Shown one piece after another: positions 25,898 to 34,021 of a stretch of DNA of 64,000 nucleotides (positions are counted from its first letter, which is position 1; every line of letters starts with the position of its first letter). This DNA comes from Halegenticoccus tardaugens (GTDB taxonomy: Archaea; Halobacteriota; Halobacteria; Halobacteriales; Haloferacaceae). The stretch lies in contig NZ_SDIC01000009.1 in assembly GCF_004116405.1 (NCBI RefSeq), positions 1-64,000 on the forward strand, read 5' to 3'. The notes beneath the pieces are model-generated. The model ran no database searches and was not told the DNA's origin. It saw only the letters and a list, made by a program, of their open reading frames with translations. Both the position numbers and the translations under genes were made by a program.

Positions 25898-26986
25898 ATG
25901 CGGCCCGACGAACACCCGTCCCAGCGCGAAGCCGCCGAGGAGCTCCCGCTCATCACCGAATCGGCGACCGTCGTCGAAGTCGAGCCGATGGATCACAACC
26001 GGACGGGCGAGGTGCTCGACGCCGTGGCCGAGATCCTCGACGAGCACGGCGGAGAACGCTGGCGGCGGCTCGAAGAGGCGGACGGCGACCTCGCGGGCGA
26101 CGAGCGCGCGCGGGACGCGCTGGAAGCGGTCGCGGGGGAAGACGATCTGGCCGAGTTGTTGTCCGCGGCGGCGCGAGAGGACCGCGTCGAAAAGCGCCTT
26201 CTCGCGCTCTGGGACCGCTTCTCGCGACCCTACCCGTCGCTCCTGCGCGTCGACGTGCGCACGGACGAGCGCGTGGCGTTCCTCCCCGGCCAGTACGTTT
26301 CGGTTCGATTCGGGGAGGCTTCGCGACCGTACTCCGTGGCGAGTTCGCCGAACCGCGGCGGGGTCGAATTTTGTATCCGTCGGGTGCCGGGCGGTCGGCT
26401 GACGAGCACGCTCTCCGTCGACCTCTCTCCGGGCGACGAGGTGACGCTCCGTGGCCCCTACGGCGACTTTCTCATGAAGGAGCCGTCGTCGCGCGACCTC
26501 GTCTTCCTCGCGACCGGAACCGGAGTCGCGCCGTTCAAGAGCATGATCGACTACCTGTTCGAAGAAGGGCGCGACGAGTACGAAGGGGAGACGCGGGACG
26601 TCTGGTTGTTTCTGGGCGTCGGCTGGGAGGACGATCTCCCGTACCGCGAGGCGTTTCGGCGGCTCGACGACGAGCGGGAGAACTTCCACTTCGTCCCGAC
26701 GCTCAGCCGGGAGGAGTACCTGACCGACTGGGACGGCGAGACGGCGTACGTCCAGCACGCGCTCGTCAAATACCTCGCGGAAAAGGCGGTGGCGACCGTC
26801 GAGGTCGGCGGGGAGTTCGAGCCGTACGTCGGAGCCGAACCGCGAAACCGGATCGACGCGCGCCTCGACCCGGCGAACGTGGAGGTGTACGCCTGCGGCA
26901 TCAACGCGATGGTGAACGGCCTCGTCGACGCCGTCGAACGGCTCGGCGTGCCGGCGGATCGCACCCACTACGAGGGATTCGGGTGA
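25898..26986 (+). CDS. FAD/NAD(P)-binding oxidoreductase, ferredoxin-NADP-reductase-like
   Basis: A 362-aa flavoprotein. The first 110 residues are a haloarchaeal extension (MRPDEHPSQREAAEELPLIT, acidic, helical). The FAD-binding barrel follows with RPYSVASSP at about 143-151, and the NAD(P)-binding domain with ATGTGVAPF near 206-214 and VYACGINAM near 330. This is the phthalate dioxygenase reductase/FNR fold without its own 2Fe-2S domain, so an external electron partner is needed. Start ATG 25898 (MRPDEHPSQRE). Monocistronic and divergent from DUF420. Confidence 0.85.
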   Translation: MRPDEHPSQREAAEELPLITESATVVEVEPMDHNRTGEVLDAVAEILDEHGGERWRRLEEADGDLAGDERARDALEAVAGEDDLAELLSAAAREDRVEKRLLALWDRFSRPYPSLLRVDVRTDERVAFLPGQYVSVRFGEASRPYSVASSPNRGGVEFCIRRVPGGRLTSTLSVDLSPGDEVTLRGPYGDFLMKEPSSRDLVFLATGTGVAPFKSMIDYLFEEGRDEYEGETRDVWLFLGVGWEDDLPYREAFRRLDDERENFHFVPTLSREEYLTDWDGETAYVQHALVKYLAEKAVATVEVGGEFEPYVGAEPRNRIDARLDPANVEVYACGINAMVNGLVDAVERLGVPADRTHYEGFG

Positions 26987-27166
26987 AACCGACGCCCGCC
27001 ACGAGGGGTGGGCGCGACCCGGCGCTCGCTGCGAGGAAACCGGGCGAGTCGACGGACGGATCGTCCTCTGAGAACGCCCGACACGGTTCCGGCAAAGAGA
27101 AGGGCTTTTAACGTACCGTGCGAAACGCATGAATGCGCGGTAGCGCACCGAAACAGACACGAGCGA

Positions 27167-27251
27167 GCGTGGGTAGCCAAGCCAGGCCAACGGCGCAGCG
27201 TTGAGGGCGCTGTCCTGTAGAGGTCCGCCGGTTCAAATCCGGTCCCACGCA
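27167..27251 (+). tRNA. tRNA-Leu (anticodon GAG)
   Basis: A complete class-II tRNA. Acceptor GCGTGGG pairs with CCCACGC, with discriminator A (27251). The anticodon stem CAGCG/CGCTG encloses TTGAGGG, giving anticodon GAG (reads CUC/CUU). A long variable arm follows, and a T-arm with stem CCGG/CCGG around TTCAAAT. There is no intron and no encoded CCA. TTTTAA near 27107 is a possible TATA box. Length is 85 nt. Confidence 0.97.
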
Positions 27252-27285
27252 TCGCATGCCCGAGCGAACGTGAGGGCGTAGATGC

Positions 27286-27314
27286 GGTGATGTTCACTCT
27301 GCACGGACATCACC
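27286..27314 (+). other. hairpin downstream of tRNA-Leu
   Basis: GGTGATGT (27286-27293) pairs perfectly with ACATCACC (27307-27314) across a 13-base loop, 35 bp after the tRNA. It has no T-run, so it is not a classical archaeal terminator. It may assist tRNA 3' processing, belong to a small RNA, or be chance. The remainder of the 27252-27400 spacer holds nothing else I recognise. Confidence 0.35.
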
Positions 27315-27402
27315 CACGCACAACATCCTTCGAACCCGACGCCGGAGCGTCGATGCTTCCGATCCCCGTCGGGCGGTATTCGACCGGGTCGAGCGGTCGA
27401 CC

Positions 27403-27446
27403 TATAAAAACACCTTGTACATAGAACCCGCAGGTATTCCCGCGGG
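27403..27446 (+). promoter_or_regulatory. BAT-type regulator promoter with CATAGA box and inverted repeat
   Basis: TATAAAAAC (27403-27411) is followed 17 bp on by CATAGAA (27420-27426) and then an inverted repeat CCCGC (27427-27431)/GCGGG (27442-27446). The same layout occurs at 28138-28177 before the next gene, so the promoter-proximal sequence is probably recognised by a common regulator, possibly the HTH protein itself. Confidence 0.5.
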
Positions 27447-27468
27447 ACGGCTGGTGTACTCTACACGC

Positions 27469-28128
27469 ATGACGATCACCGCGGAATTTTCTCTCCCCCT
27501 AGAGTCGTTTCCGCTCGGGGAGACGCTGAAGGAGATACCCGGTCTCCGGATCGAACTCGAACGGATCGTGCCCTCGGAGACGGGATTCGTGCCCTTCTTC
27601 TGGGTGTGGAACGCGCCGACCCGCGACGCGTTCGAAACCGAAGTCCGGGCCGCGAACTCGCTCGCGGAGCTCACGTTCCTCGACGAGGTCGACGGCGGGC
27701 AGCTGTACCGCGCCGCGTGGGACGACCCGGAGACGGGGTTCATAACCGGAATCAGGGAGACGGAGGCGGCGATCATCGACGCGAGCGGGATGAAAGACGG
27801 GTGGCGGTTCGACGTCCGGTTCACGAACGTCGAGCACGTGCGCGCGTTCCAGAATTACTGCGTGGAGAAGGGGGTTCGGATCAATCTGAACAGCATCTAC
27901 GCCCGGACGGAGTCGCAGGTGGCGAACCGGTACCAGCTGACCGAACAGCAGTACGAGACGCTCCTCGCGGCCTACGAGCGGGGCTACTACGACGAGCCGC
28001 GGGGCGTGACGCAGGTCGAGTTGGCCGACCAGTTCGGCGTCTCCCAGCGCGCGATCTCCCAGCGACTCCAGCGCGCGTACGGTCGGCTCATCGAGAGCAC
28101 CCTCCTGAGCGAACCCCTGTCGGCGTGA
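27469..28128 (+). CDS. BAT-type helix-turn-helix transcription regulator
   Basis: A 219-aa haloarchaeal regulator. The N-terminal 150 residues form the bacterio-opsin-activator-like sensor domain (MTITAEFSLPLESFPLGETL, with FDVRFTNVEHVRAFQNYC). The C-terminal HTH_10 domain is complete (LTEQQYETLLAAYERGYYDE, then TQVELADQFGVSQRAISQRL). No PAS or GAF domain precedes it. ATG 27469 lies about 40 nt after the predicted start site; an earlier in-frame GTG-like start at 27415 would cross the promoter. Targets are unknown; it probably acts on its own promoter and the following gene, which share sequence. Confidence 0.88.
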   Translation: MTITAEFSLPLESFPLGETLKEIPGLRIELERIVPSETGFVPFFWVWNAPTRDAFETEVRAANSLAELTFLDEVDGGQLYRAAWDDPETGFITGIRETEAAIIDASGMKDGWRFDVRFTNVEHVRAFQNYCVEKGVRINLNSIYARTESQVANRYQLTEQQYETLLAAYERGYYDEPRGVTQVELADQFGVSQRAISQRLQRAYGRLIESTLLSEPLSA

Positions 28129-28137
28129 CGGTTTCCG

Positions 28138-28177
28138 TTTAAAACGGCTTCTGCATAGAGCCGCCAGCTAGAGGCGG
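28138..28177 (+). promoter_or_regulatory. promoter matching the BAT-regulator promoter
   Basis: TTTAAAAC (28138-28145) is followed 16 bp on by CATAGAG (28154-28160) and then CCGCC (28161-28165)/GGCGG (28173-28177), the same order and spacing as at 27403-27446. Transcripts from here would carry a leader of about 120 nt if the ATG at 28285 is used. Confidence 0.5.
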
Positions 28178-28284
28178 ACGTGACCGATTCCATTAGACGG
28201 ACAGGCGAAGACAGCGCGAGGCGCAGCGCTCGGCGTCTCCGAATCAGCGTCCGACGGTCGGAGGCGAGCCTGCTCGGAGTAATC

Positions 28285-28467
28285 ATGAAGAACGGAGAGA
28301 TAACGCAGTCGTTGCTCGGGAAGTCGCACACCATCGAATACCGCTGTGAGGACTGTGAATGGGCCGTCAGCACCGACGGGCGCACCGAACGGGAGTGTCT
28401 TCGGCTCTCGCTCGACCACGTCAGCGAAGCCGGCCACGCGGTCGAAAGCGCCGTCGTCGACGAGTGA
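28285..28467 (+). CDS. small zinc-finger-like protein
   Basis: A 60-aa acidic protein, MKNGEITQSLLGKSHTIEYR..., with CEDC near residue 21 and C-terminal histidines (LDHVSEAGH) that could form a C2H2-like zinc site. It ends 45 bp before the MBF1-like gene. The frame is open from 28180, but those 35 residues are arginine/serine-rich and unlike the rest, so I prefer ATG 28285. It shares its promoter motif with the upstream regulator and may be a target of it. Confidence 0.6.
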   Translation: MKNGEITQSLLGKSHTIEYRCEDCEWAVSTDGRTERECLRLSLDHVSEAGHAVESAVVDE

Positions 28468-28512
28468 GCGACTCGGCCGCGGATTTAAAAGGGTAGAAGC
28501 GATACCCGGGGT

Positions 28513-29034
28513 ATGGCCAAATACTCGACCGGGCGCGGCGGCGGGGGCGACGACGGCGGGAGCTGCGAACTCTGCGGGAAGCAGAGCACCCGACTCCGCC
28601 GAGCGAACGTCGCCGGCGCGAGCCTGCTCGTCTGCCCCGACTGCGCCCCGCACGGCGAAAACCGAAACAAAGATCGAAAGCAGGGCGAGGCGCGTCGCGG
28701 GCGCGACGACGGAGAACCCAGCCGGAAGAAGAAGGCGGCTCGGCGGGCCGCGCGTCTGTACGACGCCCAGAAGGGTGACCCGACGCGATGGGAGGAGAAG
28801 GGGACGAATTACGAGGAGGATCGCCTCCCCTATCTCGTATCGGGTTACGGAAGCGTCGTCGAACGGGCCCGCCGGGAGGAAGGGTTGACGCCCGGGGAAC
28901 TGGCCAAGGACTTGGGCGTCGACGAGGAAGCGGTGCTCGCGGTCGAACAGGGCCGGGCGACGCGCGCGGGGGTCGGCGGGTCCGTCGTCCGCCGGCTGGA
29001 AGAGCGGCTCGACGTCACGCTCGCCGAGGGGTGA
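28513..29034 (+). CDS. multiprotein-bridging-factor-like HTH protein (aMBF1)
   Basis: A 173-aa protein with an N-terminal zinc ribbon (CELCG near 18, CPDCAPHG near 43), a charged lysine/arginine-rich linker (NKDRKQGEARRGRDDG...) and a C-terminal XRE-type helix-turn-helix (about 118-165, EGLTPGELAKDLGVDEEAVL). This order is that of archaeal MBF1, a transcription/translation co-factor. TATA-like ATTTAAAA at 28483-28490 precedes ATG 28513 by 22 bp, giving a leaderless mRNA. It is followed by an AlaX-like gene with a T5 run between them. Confidence 0.88.
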   Translation: MAKYSTGRGGGGDDGGSCELCGKQSTRLRRANVAGASLLVCPDCAPHGENRNKDRKQGEARRGRDDGEPSRKKKAARRAARLYDAQKGDPTRWEEKGTNYEEDRLPYLVSGYGSVVERARREEGLTPGELAKDLGVDEEAVLAVEQGRATRAGVGGSVVRRLEERLDVTLAEG

Positions 29035-29083
29035 GGTAGCGCGCTTCGTACGGTTTTTGCTCCTCCGGTGTCTGTGGGTCCCC

Positions 29084-30289
29084 ATGGCAGCACAACGCGC
29101 GGCGGCGGAACCGGAGGTGCGGGAGTTCGACGCCGAAGTTCGGGCGGTCGACGGAACCGACGTCGTCCTCGACCGGACGTACTTTTACGCCGAGAGCGGC
29201 GGACAGCCCGCCGATCGGGGAACGATCGCGGGCGTTCCGGTGGTCGGCGTCCGGTTCGACGACGCGGGCACGATCGTGCACGCGCTCTCCGAACCGCCGG
29301 CGCTCGACGAGGGCGACGAGGTCGTCGGCGTCGTCGACGAGTCGTTCCGGACCTACTGCGCGCGGGCGCACACCGCCAGCCACGCGCTGTACGGCGCTGC
29401 GAGGCGGCTGCTCGACGATCTGGGATACGGCGGGTTCGACATCGGCCGCGAGAAGGTGCGCGTCGACTTCGAGACGACGACGGACGTGACCGACGACGCG
29501 CTCGTCGAACTCGAACGCCTCGCCAACCGCTCGGTCTGGGAGTCGCACCCGGTGTCGTGGGAGGAGATCCCTGCCGACGAGGCGCGCGAACGGGGCGAGG
29601 TCGCGTTCAACGCGAAGACGGAGGAGGGCGTCCTCGCCGATTCTGACCTCGTACGGGTCGTCACCATCGGCGACGGCGCGGATCCGTGGGACGTCGCCGC
29701 CTGCGGCGGAACGCACGTCTCGAACACCGGCGAGATCGGCCCGATCGAGGCCCTCGACCGTTCGAACCCCGGCGAGGGGCTCACCCGCATCGAGTTCGCG
29801 GTCGGTCCGGTCGCCATCGACCGCCGCGCCGAGGTCCGGCGAGCGACGTTCGAGACGGCGCGAACGCTCGGGACCGCCGTCGACGACGCGCCGGACTCCG
29901 TCGCCCGCCTGCTCGACGAGAAGGCCGAACTGGAGTCGGAGCTGCGGTCGCTGAAAAGCGAGGTGCTCGACACCCGCCTCGCGGATCTCGGTGCGGTGAA
30001 AAAGGGGGGCGCGATCTGGCGCGTCGGCAGCGTGGACGGGTTCGGTCCGAACGACGTCGGCGAGCGGCTGAAAGAGCGCGCCGGCGAGAGCGGGGACGTG
30101 CTCGTCGTCGCGGGCGAGGGCGGATCGACGTTCGTCGTGGCGGCGTCGACCGGCGACGTGGAGGCGGGCGAGATCGTCGCGGACGTGACGGACGAGTTCG
30201 GCGGCGGAGGCGGCGGCGGTCCGACGTTCGCGCAGGGCGGCGGGCTGTCGGCGACGCCGGCGGAGGTGGTCGACTTCCTGCGGGGGTGA
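29084..30289 (+). CDS. alaX: alanyl-tRNA editing protein (AlaX-L)
   Basis: Trans-editing enzyme that hydrolyses Ser-tRNA(Ala) and Gly-tRNA(Ala). In the 401-aa protein the AlaRS-like editing domain has the zinc ligands HTASHAL near 96-102 and CGGTHVSNTGE near 206, preceded by the TYFYAESGGQPADRG core at about 30-45. The last 140 residues are a coiled-coil plus DHHA1 domain with GGGGGGGPTFAQGGG, so this is the long AlaX form. ATG 29084 (MAAQRAAAEPEV) gives the right start. It is not linked to an alaS gene. Confidence 0.92.
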   Translation: MAAQRAAAEPEVREFDAEVRAVDGTDVVLDRTYFYAESGGQPADRGTIAGVPVVGVRFDDAGTIVHALSEPPALDEGDEVVGVVDESFRTYCARAHTASHALYGAARRLLDDLGYGGFDIGREKVRVDFETTTDVTDDALVELERLANRSVWESHPVSWEEIPADEARERGEVAFNAKTEEGVLADSDLVRVVTIGDGADPWDVAACGGTHVSNTGEIGPIEALDRSNPGEGLTRIEFAVGPVAIDRRAEVRRATFETARTLGTAVDDAPDSVARLLDEKAELESELRSLKSEVLDTRLADLGAVKKGGAIWRVGSVDGFGPNDVGERLKERAGESGDVLVVAGEGGSTFVVAASTGDVEAGEIVADVTDEFGGGGGGGPTFAQGGGLSATPAEVVDFLRG

Positions 30290-30325
30290 TTTCGTCACCG
30301 AGTGGCACGCCCCCGACCGATCGAT

Positions 30326-30335
30326 CATCTTTTTC
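30326..30335 (+). terminator. T-run terminator
   Basis: Five T at 30330-30334, about 40 bp after the AlaX stop and upstream of the acyl-CoA dehydrogenase ATG. It would separate the two transcripts, or may lie in the downstream promoter. Confidence 0.35.
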
Positions 30336-30358
30336 CACGAGGAACCGAATTCGAGGGC

Positions 30359-31507
30359 ATGGCACTGGCAGACGCCGGCTCGGCGCTCACGGGCGAGCAG
30401 CGGGCCATCCGGGACGTCGTGCACGAGTTCGCGGTCGAGGAGATCCGTCCGGGGGCGCGCGAGGCGGACGAGCGCGAGGAGTTCCCCGAGGACGCGTGGG
30501 ACGGCCTCGCCGACCTCGATCTGACCGGCCTCACCGTTCCCGAGGAGTACGGCGGCTTCGAAGCGGACCGGACGACCTACAGCGTCGTCAACGAGGAGGT
30601 CGCCTACGGGCAGCTCGCGGTGGCGACGGCCCTTTCGGTCCACTGTCTCGCCACCTCCTGCATCGCGACGTTCGGCTCGGATGAGTTGAAAGCGGAGTGG
30701 CTCCCGAGGATGGTCGAGGGACGACCGGTGGGGATGTTCGCCCTTTCGGAGCCGCAGGCGGGGTCGAACCCCGCGGAGATGGAGACCGTCGCCCGCCGCG
30801 AGGGGGACGAGTACGTCGTGAACGGCGAGAAGCAGTGGATCACGAACGGCGAGCGCGGCGGCGTCTGCGTCCTCTTCGCGAGGACCGACTCGGACGACCC
30901 CGGCTCGATCACGCAGTTTCTCGTCCCGAAGGACGTCGACGGGCTGGAGGTCGGAAAGCGGGAGCACAAACTCGGTCTGCGCGCGTCGGACACCACGGCG
31001 CTCCTCTTCGACGACGTCCGAATCCCGGCCGAGAATCGCCTGACTGAGGAGGGTCGCGGCCTCTCCGCCGCGTTCGAGATCCTCACCGGAGGGCGCATCG
31101 GCATCGCCTCGCAGGCCGTCGGGGTCGCGCAGGCCGCGTTCGACGAGGCGCGCGAGTACGCGGGCGAAAGAGAGCAGTTCGACGGGCCCATCGGCGAGGT
31201 CCAGGCGATTCGACACAAGTTCGCGGAGATGGGGACCAAGCTCCACGCGTCCAGGCTCCTCGTCCGCGAGGCGGCCCGTCTGGAGGACGAGGGCGAGGAC
31301 CCGCGGATCGCCGCGTCGATGGCGAAGTACCACGCCAGCGAGGCCGCGGTCGACGTCTGCAACGAGGCGGTGCAGATCCACGGCGGCTACGGCTACGTGA
31401 GCGAGTTCGACGTGGAACGGTTCTACCGCGACGCGAAGATCACGACCATCTACGAGGGGACGACAGAGATTCAAAAGAAGATCATCGCGCGCGGTCTCCT
31501 CGACTAG
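30359..31507 (+). CDS. acyl-CoA dehydrogenase
   Basis: FAD enzyme that introduces a 2,3-double bond into acyl-CoA (beta-oxidation or amino-acid catabolism). The 382-aa protein has the family signature FALSEPQAGSNPAEM with KQWITNGERGG. The C-terminal EAVQIHGGYGYVSEF segment and TIYEGTTEIQKK with the catalytic glutamate are all intact. ATG 30359 (MALADAGSALTGEQ) gives a standard N-terminus. There is no nearby enoyl-CoA hydratase or thiolase, so the substrate chain length cannot be told. Monocistronic. Confidence 0.93.
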   Translation: MALADAGSALTGEQRAIRDVVHEFAVEEIRPGAREADEREEFPEDAWDGLADLDLTGLTVPEEYGGFEADRTTYSVVNEEVAYGQLAVATALSVHCLATSCIATFGSDELKAEWLPRMVEGRPVGMFALSEPQAGSNPAEMETVARREGDEYVVNGEKQWITNGERGGVCVLFARTDSDDPGSITQFLVPKDVDGLEVGKREHKLGLRASDTTALLFDDVRIPAENRLTEEGRGLSAAFEILTGGRIGIASQAVGVAQAAFDEAREYAGEREQFDGPIGEVQAIRHKFAEMGTKLHASRLLVREAARLEDEGEDPRIAASMAKYHASEAAVDVCNEAVQIHGGYGYVSEFDVERFYRDAKITTIYEGTTEIQKKIIARGLLD

Positions 31508-31540
31508 GGCGGCCGGGGAAACCGGGCACCCGTCGGCGGA

Positions 31541-32923
31541 TCAGATCGGCGGCTCGCCCGACGGCCAGTCGCCGCACGTTCGGTCCTCGAACGTCGCGTC
31601 CGTCAGGTGTATCCAGACGCGTTCTTTCTGGCTGAGCCGGTAGTGACAGCGGTCCGGCTGTCGCTTGTCCCAGTACACCGTCCGAACGTCCGGGTTCGCG
31701 GGCTCCTTCGGGAGGTGTTCGAAATCCGCCACGGCGTGCCGATCGTGTTCCTCCTCCAGCGTCCCACTGAGCGGCGGGTTCGGGGCGAGATACCACGCCG
31801 GTCCGGCGGCGACGAGCAGCGCGAGAACGCACAGCACGGCGGCCCGTCGCCGATCGCGGCGGACGGCGGCGACGACCTGTCCGACGCCGACGGCGAGGAA
31901 CGGCAGCCAGAGGATCATGTCGAGGGAACCCTCCATGTCGATGAAAAGCGCCGCCGCCCCGTAGAGGACGCCGCCGACCGGGACCCACCACGACGGCGGC
32001 GTCCGCCCGCCGTCCGCGGACACCGCGATCCGAGCGCGACCGACGTTCGATCGGAGCCAGCCGTAAGCGGCGACCGGGATCAGCGCCGACGCGTAGCCGA
32101 GCGCGAGAGCGATATCGACGAGCCGCTCGGAGAGCGTGTACCGCCGGGTCACCGTCAGCGGGACGATCACCGTCTCGACGAGCATCGGGACGAGCGCGCC
32201 CGCGAGCGCGAACGGCAGGACGACGGCTGCCGCGACGGAAAGCCCCCCGACGACCGTTCGGCCCGCCGCGCGGAGGCCGTCGCGATCGGCCGCGATGGCG
32301 ACGACGAGCAGGGCGATCCCCAACCCTTGCTGGTGGAAGCCGGACGCGATCGCGGCGGCGACGCCGCTCGCGCCCGACCGGCCGCGCGTCGCGAGGAGGA
32401 GCGCGACGACCCCGAAACACAGGAGGAAGTACTTGGGTCTGATCCCGAAGGGCGGAAGGCCGTACGTCGCCGGCACGGCGAGGACGACCAGTCCGGCCGC
32501 GAAGGCCGCCGTCCCGTCGCCGGTCGCGTCGTGAGCGAGTTGGCCGACCAGCGGGACGCTCACGACGATCGCCACGCCCGCGGCGACGACGCTCAGGGAG
32601 TGCAAGAGGAGCACGTCACCCCCCGCGGCGAGCGCCAGCGCCGCCGTCACCGCGTAGATCAGCGGCGGCTTCAAGTCCCAGAAGTCGACGTACGGCACCG
32701 CGCCTTGCGTGACGTACCACCCCCCGTGCTGGAACAGGGCCGAGTCCTCGGTGAGCAGCCACGGACCGGCGACGACGGCGACGACGGCCGACAGGGCGAT
32801 CAGCGCCGCCGTGAGACACGCGAGAAAACCCCACCAGCCGCTCTCGATGCGACAGTGCGACTCGTCGCTCCGGGGGCGGGGATCGGACGGCATGGGCGGA
32901 GGACCGTTGCTGTGTGTGGCCAC
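31541..32923 (-). CDS. GT-C glycosyltransferase, DolP-mannose mannosyltransferase-like
   Basis: A 460-aa integral membrane protein with about ten hydrophobic helices. After helix 1 an extracellular loop has LTEDSALFQHGGWYVTQGA and YVDFWDLKPPLIY, with the acidic residues typical of GT-C (PMT-like) enzymes that use dolichol-phosphate sugars. It resembles haloarchaeal DolP-mannose mannosyltransferases of the AglS type, involved in N-glycosylation of the S-layer on the outer membrane face. Unlike many agl genes, it is not in a visible glycan cluster. A second Met at residue 11 is an alternative start. Confidence 0.7.
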   Translation of the reverse strand: MATHSNGPPPMPSDPRPRSDESHCRIESGWWGFLACLTAALIALSAVVAVVAGPWLLTEDSALFQHGGWYVTQGAVPYVDFWDLKPPLIYAVTAALALAAGGDVLLLHSLSVVAAGVAIVVSVPLVGQLAHDATGDGTAAFAAGLVVLAVPATYGLPPFGIRPKYFLLCFGVVALLLATRGRSGASGVAAAIASGFHQQGLGIALLVVAIAADRDGLRAAGRTVVGGLSVAAAVVLPFALAGALVPMLVETVIVPLTVTRRYTLSERLVDIALALGYASALIPVAAYGWLRSNVGRARIAVSADGGRTPPSWWVPVGGVLYGAAALFIDMEGSLDMILWLPFLAVGVGQVVAAVRRDRRRAAVLCVLALLVAAGPAWYLAPNPPLSGTLEEEHDRHAVADFEHLPKEPANPDVRTVYWDKRQPDRCHYRLSQKERVWIHLTDATFEDRTCGDWPSGEPPI

Positions 32924-33006
32924 GCCGAGGTACTTATACGATGAGTCGGATCGGACGCCGCGAACCGATCGAAGCCGTCTTGCTCCGTCGGACCCCAGAT
33001 GGGAGC

Positions 33007-33558
33007 GTGACCGACGACACGGCCGATTACGAGGCGATCGTGTACGATCTCGACGGGACGCTCGTCGACCTCGTCGTGAGCTGGGACGAGGTCGCGGCCG
33101 ACGCCGTCGAGTTTTTCGCCGACGCGGGCGTCGACGCGAGCGGGCACGACCTCTGGGAGATGCTCGATCTGGCGGACGAACGCGGCCTCCGCGAGGAACT
33201 GGAGGCGGTCGTCGCCGGACACGAGCGCGACGGCGCGACGGTCTCCGAACTCCTCGCGCTCGCGGAGGACGTCGCCGACCACTCGGTCCCGGTCGGCGTC
33301 TGTTCGCTCAACAGCGAGGCGGCGGTCCGCGCGGCGCTCGACGCGCACTCGCTCTCGGAGCACGTCGACGCCGTCGTCGGACGCGACACCGTGGCGACCC
33401 GCAAACCCGACCCCGAGCCGCTGCTCGCGACGCTCCGCGAACTCGGCGTCGAACCCGAACGCGCGCTTTTCGTCGGCGACTCCCGGCGGGACGAACTCAC
33501 CGCCGAACGCGCCGGCGTCGACTTCCGCTACGTCGACGGCGGACCGTCAGGGCACTGA
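33007..33558 (+). CDS. HAD-superfamily phosphatase
   Basis: A 183-aa hydrolase of the phosphoglycolate-phosphatase-like group. All four motifs are present: I, YDLDGTLVD near 13; II, CSLNSEAA; III, lysine in TRKPDPEP; IV, GDSRRDELTAE. The cap is a helical insertion after motif I (C1 type). The substrate could be phosphoglycolate or a nucleotide and cannot be fixed. TATA-like TTATAC near 32931-32937 would start transcription near 32957, so the ATG at 32941 would not be in the mRNA and GTG 33007 is preferred. Confidence 0.85.
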   Translation: MTDDTADYEAIVYDLDGTLVDLVVSWDEVAADAVEFFADAGVDASGHDLWEMLDLADERGLREELEAVVAGHERDGATVSELLALAEDVADHSVPVGVCSLNSEAAVRAALDAHSLSEHVDAVVGRDTVATRKPDPEPLLATLRELGVEPERALFVGDSRRDELTAERAGVDFRYVDGGPSGH

Positions 33559-33601
33559 GCGCGCGAGGACGACGGATTTTCCGCGGTTCGGTCGAATCTA
33601 T

Positions 33602-33657
33602 CCTCCCGGTGATGACCGCTCGGTCGTTCCACCCTCCCGGTGACGACCGCTCAGTCG
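33602..33657. repeat. tandem repeat, 25-bp unit, period 31
   Basis: CCTCCCGGTGATGACCGCTC and following bases at 33602-33626 recur at 33633-33657 with two substitutions. The second copy overlaps the last codons of the DUF5822 gene, so part of the 3' end has been copied downstream into the spacer between two convergent genes. Confidence 0.65.
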
Positions 33658-33959
33658 CTTCCCGCCTCGCCGACGCGCTCCGCGTCCTCGTTTTCGCCCT
33701 CGATCTCGTCCGGGTCCGACCCGCCGTCCCCGGCGTTCGTCCGGCGGGCGTAGAGGTAGACGCAAACGGCGGTGACGATCCAGATCACCGCGCCGACGCG
33801 GACCGCGAAGGAGACGCGCGACTCCCACGTGGGGAGCGCCACCCCGGTCGAGAGGGCGGCGACGACGGGCGCGCCGACGAGGATCGTGGTGACGAAGGTT
33901 ACCTGCATCACCCACCCGTAATCGACGCCTTCGGGGTTCGAGCGCTCGACGGGCTGCAC
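33651..33959 (-). CDS. DUF5822 family membrane protein
   Basis: A 102-aa haloarchaeal membrane protein with two helices. The start MQPVERSNPEGVDYGWVMQV leads into the first (about 18-40, FVTTILVGAPVVAALS), a loop with LPTWESRVSF follows, and the second is about 52-70 (RVGAVIWIVTAVCVYLY). The C-terminus is acidic and disordered. The EGVDYGWVMQ motif identifies DUF5822. Function unknown. The 3' end has been tandemly duplicated (see the repeat at 33602-33657). Confidence 0.82.
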   Translation of the reverse strand: MQPVERSNPEGVDYGWVMQVTFVTTILVGAPVVAALSTGVALPTWESRVSFAVRVGAVIWIVTAVCVYLYARRTNAGDGGSDPDEIEGENEDAERVGEAGSD

Positions 33960-34021
33960 ACGCGACCCTTCGGGGCCATCGGCTAATGCGTGCCGGTTTC
34001 CGAGGGGCGGTCGGTCGTTCG

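Noticed and set aside
32914..33006. N-terminal extension of the HAD phosphatase from ATG 32941 or earlier
   Set aside because: The TATA-like box at 32931-32937 would start transcription after that ATG, and the extension lacks the acidic composition of the protein.
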